64,000 nucleotides of DNA from Senegalia massiliensis (GTDB taxonomy: Bacteria > Bacillota > Clostridia > Tissierellales > SIT17), in assembly GCF_900626135.1 (NCBI RefSeq), contig NZ_LR130785.1:963241-1027240 (forward strand). Direction: 5' to 3'. Position numbers and translations under genes: made by a program. The notes under the pieces are model-generated. The model saw only the letters and a program-made list of their open reading frames with translations. It searched no databases and had not been told where the DNA came from. Within the stretch, counting starts at the first letter, position 1. Every line of letters begins with the position of its first letter. Below are positions 16,712 through 25,544 of the stretch, piece after piece.

Positions 16712-17185
16712 ATGAAGTATGATTGTGGCTTCACCAAAGACAATGGATGGTTCGGATATAAAGCAACAGCAATAATTATTGAAAACGGAAGTGTATTATT
16801 TGCTAAAAACGATAGGGATGATTATTACTATCGAGTTGGAGGAGGCGTTCAAATTGGTGGAAAGGCTGAAGAAGCTGTTGTGAGAGAGGTATATGAAGAA
16901 ACAGGGATGCACTATGAAATTGATAGGTTAGCATTTATTCATGAGAATTTTTTTAGTGGTAATCTTGAAGGTTATAATTGCCATGAAATTGCTTTTTACT
17001 TTTTGATGAAGCCAAGGGGAACACAAAAACTTAATAGTAATAGTTATTCAGGCGATTTTAAAGAGTATATGCATTGACTACCAATAAATAACTTATCAAA
17101 GTACAAGGCATTTCCTACCTTTTTTATTGATAAACTATCAAATATACAGAGTTACGTAGAACATATTGTTACAGATGAAAGGTAG
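16712..17185 (+). pseudogene. NUDIX hydrolase with in-frame TGA at an expected Trp
   Basis: The N-terminal 121 codons encode a NUDIX domain with the box GGKAEEAVVREVYEETG. A TGA at 17075-17077 interrupts the frame, but the same frame continues for another 35 codons (LPINNLSKYKAFPTFF...) with the usual NUDIX C-terminal sequence, in which a Trp is expected right at the TGA. A single TGG-to-TGA change would explain this. The AGGGGG site favours the ATG at 16712 over one at 16697. The truncated product keeps the catalytic box but loses the last strands and helix, so it is probably inactive. Confidence 0.8.
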
Positions 17186-17220
17186 ATAGATAAATTATAA
17201 TTTGAACAGGTGGGATAATG

Positions 17221-17586
17221 ATGGAATTCAGTAAAGCAGAATTAGAAAAAGCAATATCCTTACTATCTTCTACCATTATTAATTGTGAAAAAGTGCAACT
17301 TAAGTTTTCAGAAGGGACATCTCAACATTCGCTCCTAAGAAATAGAATTAAAGCACTCTATATTTCTAAGTCTCTTCTACCATGGGATAAAACAACAAAT
17401 TATACAAGGAAAGATTTGAGAGAGGCACTACCTCCTATAGTTTCAATCATTAATAAAACTAAAAAAGCTCAAAGTAAATATGAAAAAGGAAGCTCACAAT
17501 TTAATCGCTTTCAACACATAATTCAAGCTATGCTCATTTCAAAAACATTCATCGAGAGCCAAATAAATATCGATTCAGAGTTATGA
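17221..17586 (+). CDS. Conserved hypothetical protein with an internal duplication
   Basis: A 121-residue helical, soluble protein that I do not recognise. It consists of two similar halves of about 50 residues. KAQ/KVQ-K-x-x-x-GTSQ/GSSQ occurs in both, followed by a conserved ALYISKSLL / AMLISKTFI helix, and each half starts with a K/R-x-x-L-x-x-A-L/I pattern. The ATG at 17221 is placed six bases after AGGTGG; another ATG lies one codon upstream. It ends with TGA. It sits between the broken NUDIX gene and a hairpin repeat inside cassette A. Confidence 0.65.
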   Translation: MEFSKAELEKAISLLSSTIINCEKVQLKFSEGTSQHSLLRNRIKALYISKSLLPWDKTTNYTRKDLREALPPIVSIINKTKKAQSKYEKGSSQFNRFQHIIQAMLISKTFIESQINIDSEL

Positions 17587-17639
17587 TTAATTTTAATTTG
17601 CCATAATAAAAATATGATAATATCAACATAATGTATAAC

Positions 17640-17753
17640 GCACTAAGATATAAAAACTTGGTGCTTTTATTTTATATAAACCATAAACTAAATATAGAAA
17701 CCCAAAGAGGCGAAGTCTTCGGTCAACTTATGATCAATAGGCTTCGCCTCTTA
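17640..17753 (+). repeat. Double-hairpin repeat RX, copy 1
   Basis: It has a first hairpin (GCACTAAG...CTTGGTGC, then TTTTATTTTATATAAA) and a second one (AGAGGCGAAG...CTTCGCCTCT) enclosing TCAACTTATGATC. Copy 2 at 30,735-30,852 has the same layout and a nearly identical second hairpin. The first hairpin resembles a terminator for the preceding gene. Confidence 0.7.
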
Positions 17754-17818
17754 TTTATATTTCGACTTCACAAAGCACCATTAACCCTAACAGCTAAAAA
17801 ATACTCTAATACTTACTA

Positions 17819-17874
17819 TTGACCTATTAGGTAAACGGTGCTATAATAATTACATATTTACCTAACAGGTAAAT
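17819..17874 (+). promoter_or_regulatory. Promoter and twin operator of the TetR-ABC operon
   Basis: TTGACC (17819-17824) and TATAAT (17842-17847) are separated by 17 bases. GACCTATTAGGTAA overlaps the -35 box, and the perfect 19-bp palindrome ATTTACCTAACAGGTAAAT (17856-17874) lies just after the -10 box. Both share the half site ACCTA/TAGGT, as expected for binding of the TetR protein encoded next. Confidence 0.75.
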
Positions 17875-17911
17875 GAAATATATGATAAGTAGACTATGAA
17901 AGGTGATGACT

Positions 17912-18538
17912 ATGTTCACTAAATTTTTAAACTTAGAGCCCATAAGAAGAAATATAATTTTGAATGCTGCTCTAAGAGAGTTTGCCAGCAAAGGATTTGA
18001 TGATGCATCAACCAATGTAATTGCTAAGGAATCAGGTATCTCAAAGCCTTTGATGTTTCACTATGTCAACAATAAAAAAGATTTTTTTATCTTTCTTTAT
18101 GACTATTGTCTGGACATTGTGAATCAAGAGTATTTTGACCAAATAAATTTGCATGAGAAGGATATTTTTGAGCGTCTGCGACAGACTTGCTTACTTAAGA
18201 TTCAACTGCTAAAAAAATATCCTTGGATTTTTGATTTTATAAGAGTTGCGGTGTTTACCGATTCTGAGGTGGTGAAGGAGGAGGTTGAGAAAAGGCGTAA
18301 AATGGTTGAAGCCAGCAGCTTTGAGCGGTTTTATGGAGATATTGATACATCCGGATTTCGAAGCGGGTTAGACATAGAGAAGGCAAAGCAATTGATTTTC
18401 TGGGCAGTAAGCGGATACGCAGATCAAATACTGGAGCAATTTAAAAGCTTGGATATCAAAGAGTTTGATTTTGATAAAATACGCACAGAGTTTGATGGCT
18501 ATTTAGATGAGCTTCGAAAAACTTATTATAAATTGTAA
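17912..18538 (+). CDS. TetR/AcrR family transcriptional regulator
   Basis: A 208-residue regulator with the TetR N-terminal helix-turn-helix (about residues 15-60: NIILNAALREFASKGFDDAS, then IAKESGISKPLMFHYVNNK) and a helical ligand-binding C-terminal domain. The ATG was chosen because AAAGG lies eight bases upstream; GTG and ATG codons closer to that site are less likely. It is the first gene of an operon with an ABC ATPase and a permease, and two matching palindromes lie in its promoter. It probably represses the exporter until a drug or toxic compound binds. Codon use and G+C rise from this gene on, which suggests a source different from the host. Confidence 0.9.
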   Translation: MFTKFLNLEPIRRNIILNAALREFASKGFDDASTNVIAKESGISKPLMFHYVNNKKDFFIFLYDYCLDIVNQEYFDQINLHEKDIFERLRQTCLLKIQLLKKYPWIFDFIRVAVFTDSEVVKEEVEKRRKMVEASSFERFYGDIDTSGFRSGLDIEKAKQLIFWAVSGYADQILEQFKSLDIKEFDFDKIRTEFDGYLDELRKTYYKL

Positions 18539-18548
18539 GGAGGGCATT

Positions 18549-19445
18549 ATGATGAATGTAATTGAAACAAGAAAACTTACTAAATTTTATGGCAAACAGG
18601 AGGCTTTATGTGGAGTTGACTTGACTGTGAAACAAGGGGAGGTCTATGGATTTATTGGACCAAATGGATCAGGAAAATCAACAACCATCCGCATCCTTTT
18701 AGGAATGCTTCGTAAAAATGGAGGAGAAGCAAAGTTGCTGGGCGGTGACCCTTGGCAGGATGCCGTTGCTCTTCATAAGAGACTTACCTATGTGCCTGGA
18801 GATGTGACATTATGGCCAAACTTAACCGGAGGTGAGGTAATTGATTTCTTAGGTCGTTTGCATGGTCAAATCAATCCTTCACGTCGCAGGGAACTAGTGG
18901 ATATGTTTCAGCTTGACACAAAGAAAAAATGCCGTAGCTACTCTAAAGGGAATCGTCAGAAGGTGGCACTGATTTCAGCATTTGCTTCTGACGCGGAGTT
19001 GCTGATTTTAGACGAGCCTACCAGTGGACTTGATCCATTAATGGAGCAGATTTTTCAGAGATATATCTTAGAATTAAAGAAACAGGGAAAAACTGTTTTT
19101 CTATCCAGTCATATTCTTGCAGAAGTAGAATTGCTTTGTGACCGAGTTGGCATAATCCGACAGGGGAAAATTGTTGAATCTGGTACCCTTGAAGAACTGA
19201 GGCATTTAACACGTACAACTATCACCGTGGAGCTTTCCAACCCTACAAATTTAAATCAACTGCAAGGGGTTCACGATATAGCACGAAAAGAAGAGAAGTG
19301 GCTCTTTTCAGTGGATGCCAGTGCCATAGAGACAGTGATGAGTAAGCTTGCTCCTATGGGTATTAAGTCTCTTACAGCGGAACCGCCCACTTTAGAAGAA
19401 CTGTTTATGCGTCATTATGGTCAAGATATTCGGGAGGTGCTTTAA
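18549..19445 (+). CDS. ABC transporter ATP-binding protein (drug/antibiotic exporter type)
   Basis: The 298-residue ATPase has Walker A GPNGSGKST, a Q-loop region, the signature SKGNRQKVALI, Walker B LLILDEPTSGLDP and the switch His in SSHILAE. It has an additional C-terminal domain of about 80 residues typical of ABC-2 type exporters (CcmA/DrrA-like). Start: the GGAGG lies five bases before the ATG; a second ATG follows one codon later and could also be used. It starts 10 bases after tetR and ends one base before the permease start, so the three genes are one transcript. It should energise the 12-helix permease that follows. Confidence 0.92.
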   Translation: MMNVIETRKLTKFYGKQEALCGVDLTVKQGEVYGFIGPNGSGKSTTIRILLGMLRKNGGEAKLLGGDPWQDAVALHKRLTYVPGDVTLWPNLTGGEVIDFLGRLHGQINPSRRRELVDMFQLDTKKKCRSYSKGNRQKVALISAFASDAELLILDEPTSGLDPLMEQIFQRYILELKKQGKTVFLSSHILAEVELLCDRVGIIRQGKIVESGTLEELRHLTRTTITVELSNPTNLNQLQGVHDIARKEEKWLFSVDASAIETVMSKLAPMGIKSLTAEPPTLEELFMRHYGQDIREVL

Positions 19446-19446
19446 G

Positions 19447-21045
19447 ATGAAACAAAGTGATTTTATAGGTACCGCCAAGCTACTTAGGCTTTATCTGCGA
19501 CGAGACAGAATTATTCTGCCTATATGGATATCGCTGGCCTTGATGGTGATTGTCGGGCAGGTGTCTTTTGTGAAAGGGATGGCAGATTGGAAGATATTTA
19601 TTACTGAACTATCTGAAAGTCCTCTTACCTCTGCTTTGCTTGGACCTGTTGTTCCATTAAGCATAGAAGGAGCCATCCTTTGGCGTGGTCTGCTGCAGGC
19701 TTCCATAACAGTTATGATTGGAGCAGCATTTACTATGATTCGACATACCCGTACGGAGGAAACATCCGGAAGAAATGAATTGATCCTTGGAAGACCAGTA
19801 GGAAGATACGCCAATCTATCGGCAGCCCTGATCCTTTCCTGTGGAGGAAGTTTTCTGGCGGGCTTATTGACTGCTGTATATTTTATGGGAATCGGCTTTG
19901 CAGGGAGCGGTTCTCTGCTGGCTGGACTGACTCTTGCCGCTTCTGGATTTATGTTTGCTGGAATCGGCGGATTATGTGCACAAATTTTTTCCCATAGTGG
20001 CAGTGCAAGAGGAGCTGTATTTGGCATATATGGATTAACCATGGTAGCTATGGTTACAAATAATATGGGAGGTGGAAGCACAGGGTGGGCATGGCTTGCT
20101 CCCGAATCATGGTTCCGTATCACCCTTCCCTTTGGGGGAAATCTTGCTTGGCCATTATTAATTTTTATAGTGCTTTCTGCTCTGCCGATGATGATTTCCT
20201 ATATGCTGCTTGGTCGCCGTGATATGGGTGTCGGGCTTATCATCCAAAAAGAAGGTCCGGCTAACGCTTCTCCACATCTCATTTCTCCAATGGCCTTTGC
20301 TTGGCGTCAGCATAAAGGCAGTATTCTGGGCTGGGCAATTGGGATGGCCTATCTTGGGGGAATTATGGGTGTGGGTACGCCCAATATATCCGAAGCTATG
20401 AGTTCCACGTTCGCCCAGATGAACACTTCTTGGGCAGCTGCTATAGTAAATCTGGGCAATCAGGAAGGTTTCATAGCAATTTTAATCTACATTCTGGGAC
20501 TGATGGCAGGTTTATCGGTATTTGCTATCACAACAGTACAAAGCCTGTGGCAGGAAGAAAAGGAGCATTATGCCGATATGTTATTGTCAAGACCCGTGAG
20601 TAGATTCAAATGGATGGGAAGCTATTTGACGGTTGCTTTCGTAGGTAGTGTGTTGATACTCCTTACCCTTGGTTTGGCTTCCGGCTTAGGATGGAGTATT
20701 GCTTCGGGAGAGTTCAATCATTTTCCTCGAGTGTTAGTCATGAGCCTTTCAAAAATTCCTTCTGTCTGGACAATTATTGGCATCGCCACCCTATTGTATG
20801 GCTGGCTTCCACGTATTGGCTCTGTTCTCAATTGGCTTATATTAGGTACGTTTATTTTCATCGAGATGCTTTGGGAGGTTGGAATCGTAGGATGGTCTGC
20901 ACTGCAATGGACGCCCTTCGCCTATGCCCATTATAGTATTCCAATCCATGAGCTTTCTATCGTGCCGCTGATTGTGTTAGTAATTATTGCTATGGGACTT
21001 ACGTGGTTAGGCTTTGTTGGATTCAGGCGTCGAAGTATTGGATAA
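19447..21045 (+). CDS. ABC transporter permease, polyketide-antibiotic exporter type (COG3559-like)
   Basis: The 532-residue protein has about 12 hydrophobic segments in two related halves, each starting with an amphipathic stretch and an RxxEExxGRNELILGRPVGR / WQEEKEHYADMLLSRPVSR motif. This pair is typical of TnrB3/COG3559 exporters. With the upstream ATPase it should form an exporter for a hydrophobic antibiotic or peptide. The ATG follows GGGAGGTG and lies one base after the ATPase stop. The gene is much richer in G+C than rlmD or the 38-64 kb genes. A hairpin terminator follows. Confidence 0.9.
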   Translation: MKQSDFIGTAKLLRLYLRRDRIILPIWISLALMVIVGQVSFVKGMADWKIFITELSESPLTSALLGPVVPLSIEGAILWRGLLQASITVMIGAAFTMIRHTRTEETSGRNELILGRPVGRYANLSAALILSCGGSFLAGLLTAVYFMGIGFAGSGSLLAGLTLAASGFMFAGIGGLCAQIFSHSGSARGAVFGIYGLTMVAMVTNNMGGGSTGWAWLAPESWFRITLPFGGNLAWPLLIFIVLSALPMMISYMLLGRRDMGVGLIIQKEGPANASPHLISPMAFAWRQHKGSILGWAIGMAYLGGIMGVGTPNISEAMSSTFAQMNTSWAAAIVNLGNQEGFIAILIYILGLMAGLSVFAITTVQSLWQEEKEHYADMLLSRPVSRFKWMGSYLTVAFVGSVLILLTLGLASGLGWSIASGEFNHFPRVLVMSLSKIPSVWTIIGIATLLYGWLPRIGSVLNWLILGTFIFIEMLWEVGIVGWSALQWTPFAYAHYSIPIHELSIVPLIVLVIIAMGLTWLGFVGFRRRSIG

Positions 21046-21067
21046 GACATATAACTCAAATATAGAC

Positions 21068-21102
21068 AATAAGACTCCATTAGGCTAAAATGGAGTCTTA
21101 TT
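21068..21102 (+). terminator. Terminator of the TetR-ABC operon
   Basis: AATAAGACTCCAT and ATGGAGTCTTATT form a perfect 13-bp stem with a nine-base loop, followed by TTG. It lies 22 bases after the permease stop. Confidence 0.8.
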
Positions 21103-21185
21103 TGTGGATTTATGGGATTGGGTTTTGTGGGTATATTGTAACAAATTTGATTTTGACTTGAGGAAATTTTTGTATGAGAACTATT

Positions 21186-21999
<814 letters not shown>

Positions 22000-22001
<2 letters not shown>

Positions 22002-22236
22002 TATCGATGGATTTGAAGATGAAATAATAGATGAAGCTTCCTATATTACTTTTAATAGACATCTATCAGAACTACTTTTTAAAATAATAGCTGATAGAGC
22101 TGAGAAAAGAAGCGCCATCATATCAACAAATTTAAAATTTTCCGAATGGACAACTTTATTTGAAAATGAAACCATGGTTGCTGCTCTTATTGATAGATTG
22201 ACTACTAAATATGAATGGGGTTTCATTTGGGAGTGA
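22000..22236 (+). pseudogene. IS21-family IstB ATPase, C-terminal fragment
   Basis: The encoded DEASYITFNRHLSELLFKII, ADRAEKRSAIISTNLKFSEW and TLFENETMVAALIDRL stretches are the C-terminal third of IstB, the AAA+ helper of IS21-family transposition. The Walker A part and istA are absent. The fragment joins directly to the end of the PEP-synthase-like fragment, which suggests a one-ended deletion or aberrant transposition. IS21-type terminal repeats follow. Confidence 0.75.
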
Positions 22237-22374
22237 ACATTCCAGAAATATAATGGATACAACTTCTAAGTGATGAAATTAATATTAATATTAATATTAA
22301 TTCTATCAACTTTAGAATCTACTAATATACAGGGAAATGCTAGTTCAAGTGTTTCTCTATCTTAAGCAATTAAG

Positions 22375-22477
22375 TGGTAAACTTTTTCAGTATCATTTAT
22401 TTTAAGATGGTAAACTTTTTGAGTAGCGCAACTGGTAAACTAATTCAATAGCGCGTGGTAAAGAAATTCATTGACAT
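22375..22477 (+). repeat. Tandem TGGTAAACTTTTT repeats, IS21-type terminus
   Basis: Four copies of a ~22-bp unit begin at 22375, 22408, 22433 and 22456 (TGGTAAACTTTTTCAGTATC, TGGTAAACTTTTTGAGTAGC, TGGTAAACTAATTCAATAGC and TGGTAAAGAAATTC). IS21-family elements carry such multiple transposase-binding repeats at their ends, and an istB fragment lies just upstream, so this is probably the right end of the same element. Confidence 0.6.
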
Positions 22478-22481
22478 TCAC

Positions 22482-22525
22482 AAGAAGCAAAACGCTATTA
22501 TAATTTTAATAAAGTTTTGCTTCTT
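22482..22525 (+). terminator. Hairpin after the IS21-like end
   Basis: AAGAAGCAAAAC and GTTTTGCTTCTT form a perfect 12-bp stem with a 20-base loop. Related AAGCAAAA-C/A-TCTATT motifs recur at 22,560 and 22,616. No function beyond termination is evident. The rest of 22,526-22,790 holds no gene that I recognise. Confidence 0.5.
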
Positions 22526-22802
22526 TATTTGGGAGTAAGTGGGAAAAATGAGTGGAAAAAAGCAAAACTCTATTATATAATGGAACGAAGGAATCAGGGT
22601 TTGAGGGGTGTATAAAAGCAAAAATCTATTGAAAAAATGCAACATAGCTAGTGAAATCAATGAATTCAGTGGATTATCATTCAAATAGTTTCGTGTGTTT
22701 ATAGTCTATGGGAACATAAAAAGCTGGTTTGACTATTTAACAAAGTGAAACTGATAAACAAATACGAAGTAAAGATTATTTATTATTGAAAGGAAAGATA
22801 CA

Positions 22803-23597
22803 ATGGAAAATATAATTTTGATAAAGAGTGAATCATATGATATTCCTGCCATCTTAAGCAGTCCAAATAGCGGTGACAAATTTCCTGCTGTCATTTTGTG
22901 TCATGGGACAGGTTCTTTTAAGGATGAAGTAGGAAATCTATTTGTTAAACTTTCAGAATCCCTTAAAAAAAGAGGTATTGCATCTATACGCTTTGACTTT
23001 GCAGGTTGTGGTGAAAGTCTGGCAAAACAACAGGATTTAACATTTTATGGAGAAGTCAGTGATACTGAAAAAATACATGCATATCTTCGTGATTGCAATA
23101 AAATTGATTCAAGTAGAATCGGAATTTTAGGATTTAGCCAAGGGGCACGTGTAATGGCAGAATTTATAGGGAAATACCCTGAAGAAATAAAAGTTGCAGT
23201 TAGCTGGTCCGGAGCTTGTCATAATGGAGCAGGTGTTTTTGAAGGATGGTTTCAAGAATATTACGAAGAAGCATCTAGAAATGAATATGCAAAAATACCA
23301 ATGTTTTGGCGCAATGATTTAATCTTGTCTAAGAAGTGGTTTGATGATATTCGCGATTCTAATCCAATGGACAGTTTATCGAAATACAAAGGAGCAATAC
23401 TGGCGGTTTCAGGGACAGAGGATGAACTCGTTCCATATATACACGCTAAAGAAATCGTGAGTGCTTGTAATGGAGAAATCAGGGAATATAGAATTGTTGA
23501 TAATGCAAATCATACTTTCAATATTCTTGAGAAGGATAAAATATTTGTTGATAAAGTTGTAAAAAATACAGCTGATTGGATTAACATCAATATTTAA
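22803..23597 (+). CDS. Alpha/beta hydrolase (dienelactone hydrolase-like)
   Basis: The 264-residue protein has the alpha/beta hydrolase landmarks: HGTGSF near the oxyanion loop, the nucleophile elbow GFSQGAR, the acid residue in GTEDELVP and the catalytic His in DNANHTFN. The first 30 residues resemble the beta-sheet start of dienelactone hydrolase/acyl-esterase families. It is cytoplasmic, without a signal peptide. The AAAGGAAAG site lies upstream of the ATG. It is the last gene of cassette A and may inactivate an ester compound, but the substrate cannot be deduced. Confidence 0.85.
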   Translation: MENIILIKSESYDIPAILSSPNSGDKFPAVILCHGTGSFKDEVGNLFVKLSESLKKRGIASIRFDFAGCGESLAKQQDLTFYGEVSDTEKIHAYLRDCNKIDSSRIGILGFSQGARVMAEFIGKYPEEIKVAVSWSGACHNGAGVFEGWFQEYYEEASRNEYAKIPMFWRNDLILSKKWFDDIRDSNPMDSLSKYKGAILAVSGTEDELVPYIHAKEIVSACNGEIREYRIVDNANHTFNILEKDKIFVDKVVKNTADWININI

Positions 23598-23740
23598 ATA
23601 TATAAGAGTAATGTGATACTGCATATGGAGACGGCTTGTCTGCTAGAGAGGAATGCTGAGAATTAGATGAATCTATCGCAGATTACCCTTCCATCAAGGG
23701 GGTACCATCTCCTTATGGTATCTTTATTGTACTCAAAAGG

Positions 23741-23900
23741 CACGTTGAGAGTATAATTCTGATGACGCATTGTGGTTCAGAGGGCAAAAAGTAGAACTTG
23801 ACCACAACATATAGTGGTTCGAGGTCGGTTTTGGAGCAAAAAATGAGTGAAAAAACACCGTTTTTTGACCCCTATTTTTGGGGTGATTTATAGATGACAT
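23741..23900 (+). repeat. Island left-end repeat, copy 2
   Basis: The unit matches copies 1 and 3 from CACGTTGAGAG to ATAGATGACAT, with the same GTGGTT/ACCAC motifs and the AACACCGTTTTTTGACC hairpin. It is not preceded by a complete rlmD gene here. Confidence 0.85.
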
Positions 23901-23988
23901 AAGGGAATTTGAATATAAGTATAGCAGAAAAAGATATAGATAATAAATGATATGCATAAATCAAAAAAAATATAAGAGGTGGATCAGT

Positions 23989-24405
23989 ATGGATAACAAA
24001 CATGATGTTTTAGATAATGGACCTTTCTTTCATGGTACTAAAGCAGAACTTAAAATTGGAGATTTATTAAAACCGCAACACTTATCAAATTACCAAGATA
24101 AAAAATCCAACTATATATATTTTACTGCAACATTAAATGCTGCTAAATGGGGTGCTGAATTAGCAGCATCTGAATCAAAGGAAAGAATTTATATTGTAGA
24201 ACCATTAGGTGATTTTGAAAATGATCCGAACTTAACTGATAAAAGATTTCCTGGAAACCCCACACGTTCTTATAGATCTAAATCTCCTTTGAAAATAATA
24301 GCTGAATTAGGATCATGGGAAAGACATTCTGATGAAGAAATAAATAATATGCTTACATCTTTAAAAAAGATACAGGAGGAAGGAAAATATATAATATACG
24401 ATTAA
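23989..24405 (+). CDS. arr: NAD+-rifampin ADP-ribosyltransferase Arr
   Basis: The 138-residue protein is a full-length Arr. Family blocks are GPFFHGTKAELKIGDLL, NYIYFTATLNAAKWGAELA, RIYIVEPLGDFENDP and NLTDKRFPGNPTRSYRS. Arr transfers ADP-ribose from NAD+ to the C23 hydroxyl of rifamycins and so inactivates them. The ATG preceded by AGGTGG was chosen; the frame continues 14 codons upstream without a site. It is the first gene of cassette B, about 90 bases after the left-end repeat. Confidence 0.95.
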   Translation: MDNKHDVLDNGPFFHGTKAELKIGDLLKPQHLSNYQDKKSNYIYFTATLNAAKWGAELAASESKERIYIVEPLGDFENDPNLTDKRFPGNPTRSYRSKSPLKIIAELGSWERHSDEEINNMLTSLKKIQEEGKYIIYD

Positions 24406-24455
24406 TCCTGGAGGATCCTTTCAACTGGGCGCGATTGCTGAATAAGTAGTTTCAA

Positions 24456-24677
24456 ATGGCTCTTTTTCAAGAAAAAATTAAACCTGAATATTTAGGACGT
24501 GTGTTTTCTTTTACAGGAAGCATTATGTCACTGGCTATGCCGCTAGGTTTAATTCTATCAGGAATATTTGCTGATAGAAATGGTGTAAATAATTGGTTTT
24601 TAATATCTGGAACCCTAATAGTTGGTATTGCCCTAGTTTGCCCACTTATTCCAGTTATTAAATTGTTAGATGAATAA
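24456..24677 (+). pseudogene. MFS efflux transporter, C-terminal fragment (Mef-like)
   Basis: Seventy-three residues (QEKIKPEYLGRVFSFTGSIM, then SLAMPLGLILSGIFADRNGV and a final hydrophobic helix) are the last part of a major facilitator transporter of the macrolide-efflux (MefA-like) type. The first ten or so helices are missing, and the sequence just upstream (ACTGGGCGCGATTGC) is unrelated, so this is a remnant. Confidence 0.72.
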
Positions 24678-24704
24678 TAAAAAGTAATAAAGGAGTGTTT
24701 TGAT

Positions 24705-25544
24705 ATGGTAGATAATATTATTCAATCAGTGACAGAAAAATTATCCTCTTTGCCTTATATAGAAGGCATCGTATTAGGGGGTTCCCGTGCAAGAGGTACC
24801 CATACAGAGGATTCTGATATAGATATCGGAATCTATTACAATTCAGAATCATTTGACCTGACAGCGATTAATCAAATTGCTACAGAATTGGATGATGAGA
24901 ATAGAATCGACCTTGTTGTACCTCCCGGAGCGTGGGGTGATTGGATTAATGGTGGCGGATGGTTAGTTATAAACGGGTATCATGTTGACTTGATTTTACG
25001 TGATATAAAACGGGTGGAACAAATAATCAAAGATACGGAGCAAGGAAGTGTTACTGCCAATTATCAGACTGGGCATCCACATGGTTATATAAGTGCTATG
25101 TATCGTGGAGAATTGGCGATCAGCAAGATACAATATGCTAATGATGAAAACTTTTATGAGTTTAAAAAGCAAGCAGAACGTTATCCAACCGCTTTGCAGA
25201 AGGGATTAACTGAATTTTTTATGTTTGAGGCAGGTTTCTCTTTAATGTTTGCTGAGAAGAATATTGATAAAGACGATGTATCCTATGTTTGCGGACATTG
25301 CTTTCGAAGCATATCTTCCCTTAATCAAGTCTTGTTTGCAATAAATAAAGAATACTGTATAAATGAAAAAAAGGCTGTTAAGATGATTGAAGATTTTAAG
25401 ATCAAGCCAAGCGATTACAAGGAAAGGGTCGATAAGGTTATTTCCTTAATATCAACTGATGTAGATTGTACAAGAAAAGGAATAGAGATTCTTCAAAGAC
25501 TAGTAAATGAGGTTGAATACCTGAAAGGAGTCCATATTCAATGA
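24705..25544 (+). CDS. Nucleotidyltransferase domain protein, possible aminoglycoside/lincosamide-type adenylyltransferase
   Basis: The 279-residue protein has the Pol-beta nucleotidyltransferase motif GGSRARGTHTEDSDIDIG followed by a third acidic residue in HVDLILRD. A helical C-terminal domain follows after about residue 130. Enzymes with this layout include antibiotic adenylyltransferases, but many family members have no known substrate. It is preceded by AAAGGAG and overlaps the Vat-like gene by four bases (ATGA), so the two are co-translated. The location in a resistance cassette favours a role in drug modification; this is inference. Confidence 0.75.
   Translation: MVDNIIQSVTEKLSSLPYIEGIVLGGSRARGTHTEDSDIDIGIYYNSESFDLTAINQIATELDDENRIDLVVPPGAWGDWINGGGWLVINGYHVDLILRDIKRVEQIIKDTEQGSVTANYQTGHPHGYISAMYRGELAISKIQYANDENFYEFKKQAERYPTALQKGLTEFFMFEAGFSLMFAEKNIDKDDVSYVCGHCFRSISSLNQVLFAINKEYCINEKKAVKMIEDFKIKPSDYKERVDKVISLISTDVDCTRKGIEILQRLVNEVEYLKGVHIQ

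Noticed and set aside
16697-17077. General reassignment of TGA to Trp
   Set aside because: Several genes in the window end in TGA without sensible continuation (for example 17,586, 25,544, 34,861), so UGA is a stop here; only suppression or mutation remains.
19491-20123. Open frame of 210 codons antisense to the ABC permease
   Set aside because: It arises from the G+C-rich permease codons and has no homology pattern or start signal.
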